A stretch of DNA of 64,000 bases from Nocardioides sp. Soil797 (lineage in GTDB: Bacteria; Actinomycetota; Actinomycetes; Propionibacteriales; Nocardioidaceae). Position 1 is the stretch's first letter, and the number at the start of each line of letters is the position of its first letter. Below, piece after piece: positions 23,613 through 31,625 of this stretch. Position numbers and translations under genes: made by a program. The stretch spans positions 389,108 to 453,107 of the forward strand of contig LMSR01000018.1 of NCBI GenBank assembly GCA_001429555.1, written 5' to 3'. The notes under the pieces are model-generated. The model saw only the letters and a program-made list of their open reading frames with translations. It made no database searches and had not been told where the DNA came from.

Positions 23613-24464
23613 ATGTCCAAGCTTCTCCGGATCGCCGTGCCCAACAAGGGCTCGCTGTCCCAGTCCGCCACCGAGATGTTGCGCGAGGCGGGTTATCGCC
23701 AGCGCAGTGACTCCAAGGAACTCGCTCTGATCGACGCCGACAACGGGGTCGAGTTCTTCTACCTGCGCCCCCGCGACATCGCGCTCTACGTCGGTGAGGG
23801 CACCCTCGACCTCGGCATCACCGGTCGTGACCTGCTGCTCGACTCCGGCGCTGACGCCGACGAGGTCAGGGGACTGGGCTTCGGTCGCTCGAAGTTCTAC
23901 TTCGCCGGTCCGACCGGCACGTTCTCCGACGTCTCGGAGCTGGAGGGCAAGCGCATCGCCACGTCGTACGTCGGCGTGGTCCAGCAGTTCCTCGACAAGC
24001 GTGGCATCAACGCCACCGTCACCCGGCTCGACGGTGCGGTCGAGACCAGCATCCAGCTGGGTGTTGCCGACGCGATCGCCGACGTCGTCGAGACCGGCAG
24101 CACCTTGCGTGCGGCCGGCTTGGCCACGTTCGGGGAGGTGGTCCTGGAGTCGGAGGGTGTGTTGATCTCCCGCAACGGGGAGCGCCCCGCCGGCTTCGAG
24201 GTGTTCCTGCGCCGCCTGCAGGGCGTCCTGGTGGCCCGTTCCTACGTGATGATGGACTACGACATCCGCAGCGAGAGCGTCGCCAAGGCGGTCGAGATCA
24301 CCCCCGGCATCGAGAGCCCGACCGTCTCGCCGCTTCATCGGGAAGGGTGGGTCGCGGTGCGTGCGATGGTGCCCCGCGACGGCGCCCAGAAGTTGATGGA
24401 CGAGCTCTTCGACATCGGTGCCCGCGGCATCTTGCTGACCGACATCCACGCCTGCCGTGTCTGA
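23613..24464 (+). CDS. hisG: ATP phosphoribosyltransferase (long form)
   Basis: 283 residues. It has catalytic domains with the start RIAVPNKGSLSQSA and the phosphate-binding loop ADVVETGSTLRAAGL, plus a C-terminal ACT-like regulatory domain (SPTVSPLHREGWVAVRAMV). This long form works without HisZ and is feedback-inhibited by histidine. It commits PRPP and ATP to histidine synthesis. It forms an operon with hisE and its 3' end overlaps the next gene by 8 nt. Confidence 0.96.
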   Translation: MSKLLRIAVPNKGSLSQSATEMLREAGYRQRSDSKELALIDADNGVEFFYLRPRDIALYVGEGTLDLGITGRDLLLDSGADADEVRGLGFGRSKFYFAGPTGTFSDVSELEGKRIATSYVGVVQQFLDKRGINATVTRLDGAVETSIQLGVADAIADVVETGSTLRAAGLATFGEVVLESEGVLISRNGERPAGFEVFLRRLQGVLVARSYVMMDYDIRSESVAKAVEITPGIESPTVSPLHREGWVAVRAMVPRDGAQKLMDELFDIGARGILLTDIHACRV

Positions 24465-24885
24465 CCTCGAGCTGCCCCGCACGTTCCGACCGCTCGGCGT
24501 CCGGATGGCCGGCATTGCCGGTGGACTGGTCGTCCTCGTGGCGGTGGTTGCGGCCTGGTTGCTGCTCTCACCCGAGATCCGCGCGATGTTCAACCTGTTC
24601 GAGCGGGTCCTCGCGTTGATCCTGGGGGCGATGGCGGCCGCGTGCGTGCATGCGCTGGTGCGCGCGAAGGCGGTCGTCACCGAGCGCGGCATGACCGTCG
24701 TCAACGGCTACAGGACGCATGACCTCGAGTGGGCCCAGATCGTGGCGATCCACCTGCCGACCGGTGCGCCGTGGGCGACGCTCGACCTGTCGGACGGCAC
24801 CACCTGCTCGGTGATGGCGCTGCAGGCCACCGACGGCGATCGCGCCGTCAAGGCCGTGCGTCAGATCCGCGCGCTGCTGCGCTGA
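24457..24885 (+). CDS. PH-domain membrane protein
   Basis: 142 residues. Two transmembrane helices lie at about 17-38 and 48-66, followed by a bacterial PH-like domain (ERGMTVVNGYRTHDLEWAQIVAIHL, VRQIRALLR). Small actinobacterial proteins of this build are common next to hisG; their function is unknown. GTG 24457 overlaps the end of hisG, so it is co-translated with the his genes. Confidence 0.75.
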   Translation: MSDLELPRTFRPLGVRMAGIAGGLVVLVAVVAAWLLLSPEIRAMFNLFERVLALILGAMAAACVHALVRAKAVVTERGMTVVNGYRTHDLEWAQIVAIHLPTGAPWATLDLSDGTTCSVMALQATDGDRAVKAVRQIRALLR

Positions 24886-24922
24886 GTGCAGGCGAGCTGG
24901 CCCGGCGCGGATCCGGTTGCCC

Positions 24923-25831
24923 TCAGCGCACCCGGATCCCCCAGGACATCGAGTGCTCGCCGCCGTCGGGGGCAAGGGTGACGAGGTCCTCACCGGTACG
25001 GAAGGCATTGGCCTGTGCGGTCATCGGTTCGACCGCCAACGACCTGCGCGCCGAGTCCGCGACGTCGTCCGCGGAATAGAGCTGCAACCAGTTCACGGTC
25101 TGGTCCACCCACATCACCAGACCCCGCTCGGGCCCCTGCAGCGCGACCTGCGCCCGGCCGGCAGCGTCGCGATCGAGGTCGGTGAAGGCGTCGTTGAACA
25201 CGGTGCCCTTGATCGGTCGGGGAACCCGGAAGTCGTGTTCGGTGCCCTCGACCGACTCGGCGCCGATCGGCAGCAGCCGGTCGGGCGAGACCAGCGATCG
25301 ACGTGCCGCCGGAAGGGTGAGCTCCCAGTCGTCGACCGGGCCGTCCCCGACGGTGAGATAGGGGTGCGCCCCGCAGGCGTACGGCGCGGGGGAGCCGGAC
25401 ATGTTCGTCGCGGTCTGGGTGACGGTGAGCCCGTCGGCGGACAGGTCATGGAGCACGTGCAGGTCGACGGTCCACGGGTATCCCTTCTGGGCCATCACCC
25501 GCAGCACCAGTGACACCGAGTTGGTGGTGTGCTCCTCGAGGGTCCAGGTGGCCCACCTGGCCAGGCCGTGGGAGGCGTTGCCGCGTGATGGTTCGGTGAG
25601 CGCCAGCTGGTGGTCGTGCCCGCCGAAGGAGTACTGCCCGTCCTCGATCCGGTTCGGCCACGGCATCAACAGCTGGCCACGACCACCGGGGGCCATCTCG
25701 TTCTCGGCGAAGCCGTCGAGCAGCGGCGTCCCCTCGTGCGAGAGGTGCCGCAAAGCAGCACCGCTCTCGGTGATCACCGCGCGGTATCCCGCGGCACTGA
25801 TCTCGAACTGTTCCCCCGAAGGCGCAACCAT
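24923..25831 (-). CDS. Aldose 1-epimerase family protein
   Basis: 302 residues of the galactose-mutarotase fold, with LLMPWPNRIEDG, ASHGLARWATW, the catalytic His region YACGAHPYL and the acid/base region AVEPMTAQANAF. It interconverts sugar anomers; the exact sugar is unknown. ATG 25831 is 6 nt after the -10 box TAGGGT on the minus strand (25843-25838), suggesting a leaderless message. It is convergent with the his genes. Confidence 0.9.
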   Translation of the reverse strand: MVAPSGEQFEISAAGYRAVITESGAALRHLSHEGTPLLDGFAENEMAPGGRGQLLMPWPNRIEDGQYSFGGHDHQLALTEPSRGNASHGLARWATWTLEEHTTNSVSLVLRVMAQKGYPWTVDLHVLHDLSADGLTVTQTATNMSGSPAPYACGAHPYLTVGDGPVDDWELTLPAARRSLVSPDRLLPIGAESVEGTEHDFRVPRPIKGTVFNDAFTDLDRDAAGRAQVALQGPERGLVMWVDQTVNWLQLYSADDVADSARRSLAVEPMTAQANAFRTGEDLVTLAPDGGEHSMSWGIRVR

Positions 25832-25897
25832 GGCTTCACCCTAGATGAGGATTTCCAAGGGGCGCCGGTCAAGCGAGTCAGGCAACCTCCCTTGGAA

Positions 25898-26500
25898 CTA
25901 CACGTCCGAGGATGACCGTGGTTCCGTGCCGTCCACGTGCAGGTCCGCCGACTCGCGGACGTGGTGCTCGGCGAAGAACCTGGCCTCGTCCGCCAGGAAC
26001 CGGTCCCAGCTGGCTCGCTGGCCGGCCTCGTCCCAGACCGCGCCGTCGGCCTCGACCCTGGCCCGGTCCCGAGCCAGCCCCCGGGCCAGCCGCAGGTCGT
26101 CGGGGGCCTCGACCCAGACCAGAGTCGAGCGGTACGCCGCGAGCTCGCGGGCCCCGGACCCCACACCCTCCAGCACCAACAGGTCGCAGGGTGGGACCAG
26201 GTGCAGTTCGGCGAAGCGGTCCAGGTGCCAGTCGAAGCGTCGGTAGTGGCCCGGCTCACCGGCGGCAAGCGGAGCCATCACCTCGTCGCGCAGACGCGGC
26301 CCGAGGGCATCGTCGAGCCCGCCCCACCCGGCGTACATGTCGTCCATGTGGAGCACGACGGTGCCGGGCCTGGCCTCGGCCAGGCCGGCCGCCAGCGTCG
26401 TCTTCCCGGAGCCGGCCGGGCCGTCGATGCAGATCAACCGCCCACCGGACAGGTGCGCGGGTGCGCTGCGCGCAAGGTCGAGGACGTCATCGACGATCAT
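25898..26500 (-). CDS. Uridine-kinase-like P-loop kinase
   Basis: 200 residues with a Walker A GPAGSGKTTLA at about 26-36, VVLHMDDMYAGWGG (substrate Asp), YRRFDWHLDRF and a Walker B-like CDLLVLEGVGSG. It matches the uridine kinase/phosphoribulokinase-like family often annotated as an uncharacterised AAA/uridine kinase; the substrate is not certain. It is probably monocistronic between two minus-strand genes. Confidence 0.82.
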   Translation of the reverse strand: MIVDDVLDLARSAPAHLSGGRLICIDGPAGSGKTTLAAGLAEARPGTVVLHMDDMYAGWGGLDDALGPRLRDEVMAPLAAGEPGHYRRFDWHLDRFAELHLVPPCDLLVLEGVGSGARELAAYRSTLVWVEAPDDLRLARGLARDRARVEADGAVWDEAGQRASWDRFLADEARFFAEHHVRESADLHVDGTEPRSSSDV

Positions 26501-26594
26501 CTGGCTGCTCCCTTCGCCGGTCGAGGGCAGTGTTGTTGGCGTTGGTCGAGTGTTGGGTGCCGGGGGCCACGAGCCGATTCATCGAGCCGGTCCG

Positions 26595-26671
26595 TCCGAC
26601 ATGCAGTTGGGTCGGTGCGGGCCGCGGCCCACGCTCAGCCGAGTGACGAACGCGCTCAACTGCATGTCGGA
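26595..26671. repeat. Large spaced inverted repeat
   Basis: Perfect 15-bp arms, TCCGACATGCAGTTG (26595-26609) and its complement (26657-26671), enclosing about 47 nt that contain a second GC-rich dyad. It lies between the minus-strand alanine-racemase-like and kinase genes, downstream of the former's stop-side region being read leftward. It resembles 23171-23250 and 42291-42342 in size and in its ATGCA core. Confidence 0.65.
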
Positions 26672-26689
26672 GCGACCCGCGGGTCTCGA

Positions 26690-27919
26690 TCAGAAGGCGT
26701 TGCCGGCGCCACGATAGGTCGGCACCTCGTCGACCATCGCCGAGTCAGCGAGCAGGTGCACGGTGTTGGTGTGCTCGAAGAGCTCGCCGGACTTCGCGTG
26801 GCGGAACCAGACCAGGTCGCCCACCTTCAGGGTCGCCGCCGGGTGGCCGGTGAGCGGTGTCTGCACCTCCCCGGCGCCCTCGAGCCCGGTCAGGTGGAGA
26901 CCGGGCGGTGCCCAGGGGATCGGCACACGGTCGTCACCGGCCGGTCCCGAGGCGATGAACCCGCCGCCGGCCACGGTCACCATCGACGCCGAGGGGCGGC
27001 GTACGACGGGAACGGCGAAGAAGGCGGCCGGCCTGGGGGAGAAGGACTTGTAGTGGTCGAACAGGCCGGGCACCAGGAGGCCCGATCCGGCCGCAACCTC
27101 GGTGACCACGGGGTCGGACGCCGATGACTCCACCGATCCGGAACCACCAGCGTTCCAGAACTCCAGCGGCGCGATCTCACGCAGCGCTGCATCGATCTCG
27201 TGGCGGCGCACCTTCAGCTGCTCGACGGAAGCCGTCTTGAGGCGCCGTACGATCAGGGACTTGGCCCGCTGGCCGGGCACGTCGTCGGGGACGCCGGCGA
27301 CCTGTCCCTCATAGGTCATCACGCCGACCAGGGTGAAGCCCGGTCGTTGCGCAACCGCCCGGGCCAGGGCGACCACGTCGGCGGTGTCCTGCAGGGGCGA
27401 GCGCTTCGGGCCGACGTGCTGACCGCTCATCCGCAGGCCGGCGTCGACGTCGATCGCGATCCGGATCGAGACCGCCTTCGAGGAGCGCACCGAGTCGACC
27501 ACGTCGAGGTGGTCGACCGAGTCGACCATCAGGGTGATCGCGCTGGCCGCGGACGGGGAGGTGACCAGCGTGGCCAGGGACTCCCGGTCAACGCTCGGAT
27601 AACCCATCACGATGTCGTCGGTGATGCGTTGGTCGTGCAGCCACAGCGCCTCGCGCAGGGAGTAGGACAACACGCCCCGGAAACCGGGACGGGCCAGCGC
27701 TCGCTGCACCAGTGCCGGGACACGCAACGACTTGGAGGCCACCCGCAGCGGAGTGCCGCCGGCTCGTCGGACCAGGTCCGAGGCATTGGCGTCGAAGGCA
27801 TCCAGGTCGACGACCATGGCGGGGGTGCGCAGGGGAGCGGGCAGGGCAGCAACGGCGGAATCGAGGCGGGCTCGCAGTCGGTTGCGGGCGATGTTGCCCG
27901 CCATCTTCTCCGCATCCAT
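26690..27919 (-). CDS. Alanine-racemase-fold PLP enzyme (amino-acid deaminase/aldolase-like)
   Basis: 409 residues. The N-terminal TIM barrel carries the PLP lysine in RVASKSLRVP, and IAIDVDAGLRMSGQHVG and GVMTYEGQVAG follow. The C-terminal beta domain has the D-threonine-aldolase-like segment VGDLVWFRHAKSGELFEHTNTVHLL. The family includes D-threonine aldolase and D-serine dehydratase; the reaction here is undetermined. Its ATG overlaps the stop of the upstream membrane protein gene, so the pair is coupled. Confidence 0.85.
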   Translation of the reverse strand: MDAEKMAGNIARNRLRARLDSAVAALPAPLRTPAMVVDLDAFDANASDLVRRAGGTPLRVASKSLRVPALVQRALARPGFRGVLSYSLREALWLHDQRITDDIVMGYPSVDRESLATLVTSPSAASAITLMVDSVDHLDVVDSVRSSKAVSIRIAIDVDAGLRMSGQHVGPKRSPLQDTADVVALARAVAQRPGFTLVGVMTYEGQVAGVPDDVPGQRAKSLIVRRLKTASVEQLKVRRHEIDAALREIAPLEFWNAGGSGSVESSASDPVVTEVAAGSGLLVPGLFDHYKSFSPRPAAFFAVPVVRRPSASMVTVAGGGFIASGPAGDDRVPIPWAPPGLHLTGLEGAGEVQTPLTGHPAATLKVGDLVWFRHAKSGELFEHTNTVHLLADSAMVDEVPTYRGAGNAF

Positions 27920-28353
27920 CAGTTGATCCCACGCTTCTTGAGGATCGCCTCGATGTCGGCGAGGTCGTCGTCGACGACCGGTCCGCCCTTGGGCGACGAG
28001 GGCGGCAGCGACTTGCGCTGCTTCCTGGTGGGCTTGTCCTGCGGGGCGTCGTCAGCACCGCGACCCGCGAGCCATCCGGACGCGCCGAACAGCACGACCG
28101 CGAGTCCGGCCATCCCGATGCCCAGCCACACCAGTGGGCTGAACACGAATCCGGTCGCCCAGTCGGCCACCGACGCGGCAACCTCGCCGAACATCTCGAG
28201 GGTGCCTGTGAAGTAGGCGGCGCCGGGCAGCAGGGTCAACCCCGCGCCGCGGGTGGCCGAGGCACCCCCACGATTGCGAGCGGCGTACCAGGTCCACAGG
28301 CCGCCGCACACCGTCAGGGCAATGGCCAGGGCCATCCAGCTCGGATCCGACAT
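27919..28353 (-). CDS. Small membrane protein of unknown function
   Basis: 144 residues with likely transmembrane helices at about 5-25, 35-60 and 70-92, then a basic, Lys-rich cytosolic tail ending in an acidic helix (DDDLADIEAILKKRGIN). No family is recognised. It is translationally coupled to the PLP enzyme downstream and divergent from the SseB-like gene. Confidence 0.7.
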   Translation of the reverse strand: MSDPSWMALAIALTVCGGLWTWYAARNRGGASATRGAGLTLLPGAAYFTGTLEMFGEVAASVADWATGFVFSPLVWLGIGMAGLAVVLFGASGWLAGRGADDAPQDKPTRKQRKSLPPSSPKGGPVVDDDLADIEAILKKRGIN

Positions 28354-28421
28354 GCCGCCAGCATTTCACATCGTTGGGCGCCGTGGGTGCAGGGCCGGCG
28401 GACAACTACGCTGGTCGGACC

Positions 28422-28976
28422 ATGAGCAACCCCAACCCGGACCGCTTTGCCGGCGCCCGCCTCCTCGAGTCGTCCTTCCCGAACGACGACGGCAGCCAGA
28501 CCCCCGAGGTGGTCGCCGCCCTGTCGGCGTACGCCGAGGACCCTCAGGCGTACGCCGTGGCGCTGGCCGCCGTCCAGTCCTCGCGCCTGATGGTGCCGGT
28601 CGTGGCGCTCCTCAGCGAGGTCGAGTACGACGCCGACGGGTTGGCCCACGACAAGTCCAGCGACATGGCCGCCGTGCTGATGCAGGGCGCCGACGGTCGG
28701 ATGGCGCTGCTCGCCTTCACCGGCACGGAGCAGCTGACCGCGTGGGACGGCGAGGCCCGACCGGTGGCGGTTCCCGCGCAGGTGGCGGCCCAGTCGGCGC
28801 TCCAGGACCGGGCCGACGCCCTGGTCATCGACGTGGCCGGTCCGGTCACGTTCGTGGTGCAGGGTGACGACCTGCTCGGGCTGGCCAACGGCTGGCAGCT
28901 GGTCGAGGTGGACGGACAGTCGGCGTGGCTGCGCCCGGAACCAGACGATTTGGGTCAGGGCCCGGCCAGCGAGTAG
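28422..28976 (+). CDS. SseB-family protein
   Basis: 184 residues. The core (LMVPVVALLSEVEY, MAAVLMQGADGRMALLAFTGTEQLTAW, DALVIDVAGPVTFVVQGDDL) matches actinobacterial SseB N-terminal-domain proteins, which have no settled function. ATG 28422 lies 9 nt after TACGCT. It directly precedes the infC leader; no terminator is evident between them. Confidence 0.85.
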   Translation: MSNPNPDRFAGARLLESSFPNDDGSQTPEVVAALSAYAEDPQAYAVALAAVQSSRLMVPVVALLSEVEYDADGLAHDKSSDMAAVLMQGADGRMALLAFTGTEQLTAWDGEARPVAVPAQVAAQSALQDRADALVIDVAGPVTFVVQGDDLLGLANGWQLVEVDGQSAWLRPEPDDLGQGPASE

Positions 28977-29031
28977 TCTGTCCTTCGACCGATCCGAACT
29001 GCCACGACCCAGTGGTGGAAGGGATCATTCA

Positions 29032-29194
29032 AGCGGAGGTTTCGACTTCCCACCCGCATCGACCGCCAGGTCGTCGGGTCCGGTCCGCAGATCCCGATCC
29101 GTGCGGCGTACGCCGTTGCTCGGCCCGGAGAAGCGTGGTGCACCCGGTGCATCTGGAGACTGGCTTCCGCTTGTGATGAGCGGAAGCCTTTTTT
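29032..29194 (+). promoter_or_regulatory. Attenuator-like leader of the infC-rpmI-rplT operon
   Basis: A strong intrinsic terminator (GGCTTCCGCT 29162-29171 paired with AGCGGAAGCC 29179-29188, then six T) lies 55 nt before infC, inside the transcribed leader. An upstream segment AGCGGAGG (29032-29039) can pair with CTTCCGCT of the terminator stem and would act as an antiterminator arm. The infC operons of other bacteria are known to be controlled by L20-binding leaders; here the mechanism is inferred from the pairing only. Confidence 0.6.
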
Positions 29195-29248
29195 CGTTCT
29201 ACAGGTGGATCGTTTCCAACTTCTGCACCATCGTTCCCAGGAGGACAC

Positions 29249-29932
29249 ATCAGCACAGAGCTGCGCATCAACGATCGGATCCGGGTTCCCGAGGTCCGCC
29301 TCGTTGGCCCCAACGGTGAGACGGTCGGCATTGTGCCGACCGGCGACGCGCTGCGTCTTGCCCAGGAAGCTGACCTCGACCTCGTCGAGATCGCCCCGCA
29401 GGGCAAGCCGCCCGTCTGCAAGCTCATGGACTACGGGAAGTTCAAGTACGAGAACGCCCAGAAGGCCCGTGAAGCCCGTCGCAATCAGTCGAACGTCATC
29501 ATCAAGGAGATGAAGCTTCGGCCGAAGATCGACGCACACGACTACGAGACCAAGAAGGGTCACGTCGTTCGCTTCCTGAAGGCTGGCGACAAGGTCAAGA
29601 TCACGATCATGTTCCGTGGTCGCGAGCAGCACCGCCCCGAGCTGGGCTTCCGGTTGCTGCAGCGTCTGGCGGAGGACGTCGAGGAGCTGGGCTTCGTCGA
29701 GAGCTCGCCCAAGCAGGACGGCCGCAACATGATCATGGTGCTCGGTCCGCACCGCAAGAAGGCAGACGCCAAGGTCGAGATGCTGGCCGAGAAGGAGTCC
29801 AAGGCCGCCGAGCGCGCCGCGGGCGAGGCCGAGGAGTCCTCGTTCCGCAAGGCCTCCGCCGGCACCAAGCCCGTGGCCCAGAAGAAGGAGCGCAAGCGCT
29901 CCGAGAATCTCGACCCCGAGATCGAAGCCTGA
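29249..29932 (+). CDS. infC: Translation initiation factor IF-3 (ATC start)
   Basis: 227 residues. The conserved N-terminus RINDRIRVPEVRLVG is in frame only if translation starts at ATC 29249, which follows CCAGGAGGACAC at good spacing; the first in-frame GTG (29333) would cut off the N-terminal domain. A non-canonical start is the known basis of infC autoregulation. Both IF-3 domains are present (ADLDLVEIAPQGKPPVCKLMDYGK; the linker; KGDKVKIT-like ... HRPELGF). A Lys/Glu/Ala-rich tail extends the C-terminus. rpmI and rplT follow. Confidence 0.95.
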   Translation: MSTELRINDRIRVPEVRLVGPNGETVGIVPTGDALRLAQEADLDLVEIAPQGKPPVCKLMDYGKFKYENAQKAREARRNQSNVIIKEMKLRPKIDAHDYETKKGHVVRFLKAGDKVKITIMFRGREQHRPELGFRLLQRLAEDVEELGFVESSPKQDGRNMIMVLGPHRKKADAKVEMLAEKESKAAERAAGEAEESSFRKASAGTKPVAQKKERKRSENLDPEIEA

Positions 29933-29981
29933 TTCAGGTCATCCCACACGTTCAGTTGTTCCAGAGATAGAGAGCAGAGAG

Positions 29982-30176
29982 ATGCCGAAGAACAAGACGC
30001 ACTCCGGTGCCAAGAAGCGCTTCCGCGTGACCGGCACCGGCAAGATCCTTCGCGAGAAGGCCGGCAAGCGCCACAACCTCGAGAAGAAGCCGTCCAAGGT
30101 GACCCGTCGCATGACCGGCACGGTCGAGCTGGCCAAGTCCGACCAGCAGCGCGCCAAGAAGATGCTTGGTCTCTGA
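29982..30176 (+). CDS. rpmI: 50S ribosomal protein bL35
   Basis: 64 residues, MPKNKTHSGAKKRFRVTGTG, basic throughout, standard L35 length. It lies in the middle of the infC-rpmI-rplT operon with a clear GAGAG ribosome site. Confidence 0.98.
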   Translation: MPKNKTHSGAKKRFRVTGTGKILREKAGKRHNLEKKPSKVTRRMTGTVELAKSDQQRAKKMLGL

Positions 30177-30218
30177 GACCTTTTCCCCTGAACTTTTCGA
30201 GCAACAAGGAGTAACACA

Positions 30219-30611
30219 GTGGCACGCGTCAAGCGGGCGGTAAACGCCCACAAGAAGCGCCGGGTAATTCTCGATCGCGCATCCGGCTACCGCGGACAGC
30301 GCTCGCGCCTGTACCGCAAGGCCAAGGAGCAGGTCACCCACTCGCTGGTCTACAGCTACCGTGACCGCAAGGCGAAGAAGGGCGAGTTCCGTCGCCTGTG
30401 GATCCAGCGGATCAACGCGGCCGCTCGCCTCAACGGCCTGACCTACAACCGCCTGATCCAGGGACTCAAGGCCGCCGAGATCGAGGTGGACCGCAAGATC
30501 CTCGCCGACCTGGCCGTCAACGACGCCCCGGCGTTCGCTGCCCTGGTCGAGCTGGCCAAGGGCGCACTTCCCGCAGACGTCAACGCGCCCCGCGCAGACG
30601 CGACTGCCTGA
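30219..30611 (+). CDS. rplT: 50S ribosomal protein bL20
   Basis: 130 residues starting MARVKRAVNAHKKRRV, with the conserved YRGQRSRLYRKAKEQV and NRLIQGLKAAEIEVDRK. It binds 23S rRNA early in assembly and is the usual feedback regulator of infC operons. GTG 30219 after CAAGGAG. An Ala/Pro-rich C-terminal tail is longer than in E. coli. Confidence 0.98.
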   Translation: MARVKRAVNAHKKRRVILDRASGYRGQRSRLYRKAKEQVTHSLVYSYRDRKAKKGEFRRLWIQRINAAARLNGLTYNRLIQGLKAAEIEVDRKILADLAVNDAPAFAALVELAKGALPADVNAPRADATA

Positions 30612-30674
30612 GCCTGTCAGGACGGTGGTTGAGGGCCTGTCCCGAAACCACCCCGACAGCAGACGACAACCGAC

Positions 30675-31586
30675 GTGGCGAGCCTCCGCGACACGACCCC
30701 GCCGACCAACGGCGCTCCCTTGACCGTTGGAAATGGTCGGGTCAAGAACGCGCGGAAGCTCGCCCGTCGGTCATTTCGGGCCGAGCACCGGCTGTTCCTG
30801 GCCGACGGCCCCAAAGCCGTCGAAGGGGCGCTGTCGTTGCCCGGTTGCGTGGTCGAGGTGTTCGCCACGGCCGACGCTGCTGCCAGACATGCCGTCCTGC
30901 GCGAGGCCGTGGCCGGTGTCGGCGTCGACTGGACCCTCGTCGACGACCGAGCCCTGGCCTCGCTCTCCGACGCGGTGAACCCGGCCGGTGTGGTCGCCGT
31001 GTGCCGTTTCGTCGACCGCCCGGTCGACCACGTCCTGGCACCGTCGACGGTCGTGGGGGCGAGAGACGACCGAGGCCACCCACGACTGGTCACCATCTGC
31101 GCCGACGTCCGCGACCCCGGCAACGCGGGAACCGTCATCCGCACCAGTGACGCCGCTGGCGCCGACGCCGTGCTCCTGGCCGGACACTCCGTCGACGCGC
31201 ACAACCCGAAGACGGTGCGCGCCACCGTGGGCAGCCTCTTCCACCTGCCGATAGCCACCGTCGACGACCCCGCCGACGCCGTACGTCGTGCCCAGTCCGC
31301 GGGACTCGTCGTGCTGGCCGCAGACGGGGCCGGTGAGATCGACCTCGACGACGCGATCGACGACGGGTTGCTGGCCGGTGCGACCGCCTGGCTGTTCGGC
31401 AACGAGGCCTGGGGCCTGCCCGACGAGCTGGCCGCGTTGGCGGGCCACCGCGTGCGCATACCCATCCACGGTCAGGCCGAGAGCCTCAACCTGTCCACGG
31501 CCGCCGCCGTGTGCCTCTATGCGTCCGCGCGCGCCCAGCGGGCCCAGCGCGCCTCGCGCGTCGATCCGAGGTCGGTCGACTCCTGA
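30675..31586 (+). CDS. TrmH/SpoU-family RNA 2'-O-methyltransferase
   Basis: 303 residues. An N-terminal substrate-binding domain (RVKNARKLARRSFRAEHRLF) is followed by the knotted SPOUT domain with LVTICADVRDPGNAGTVIR, LAGHSVDAHNPKTVRAT, AWLFGNEAWGLP and RIPIHGQAESLNLSTAAAV, the three family motifs. It methylates ribose in rRNA or tRNA with SAM; the target base is unknown. GTG 30675 starts the frame. It follows rplT by 63 nt and may be part of the same transcript. Confidence 0.92.
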   Translation: MASLRDTTPPTNGAPLTVGNGRVKNARKLARRSFRAEHRLFLADGPKAVEGALSLPGCVVEVFATADAAARHAVLREAVAGVGVDWTLVDDRALASLSDAVNPAGVVAVCRFVDRPVDHVLAPSTVVGARDDRGHPRLVTICADVRDPGNAGTVIRTSDAAGADAVLLAGHSVDAHNPKTVRATVGSLFHLPIATVDDPADAVRRAQSAGLVVLAADGAGEIDLDDAIDDGLLAGATAWLFGNEAWGLPDELAALAGHRVRIPIHGQAESLNLSTAAAVCLYASARAQRAQRASRVDPRSVDS

Positions 31587-31625
31587 CGGGTCGACATCGT
31601 CGTCGCCGACGGTAGGTTGCTGCCT

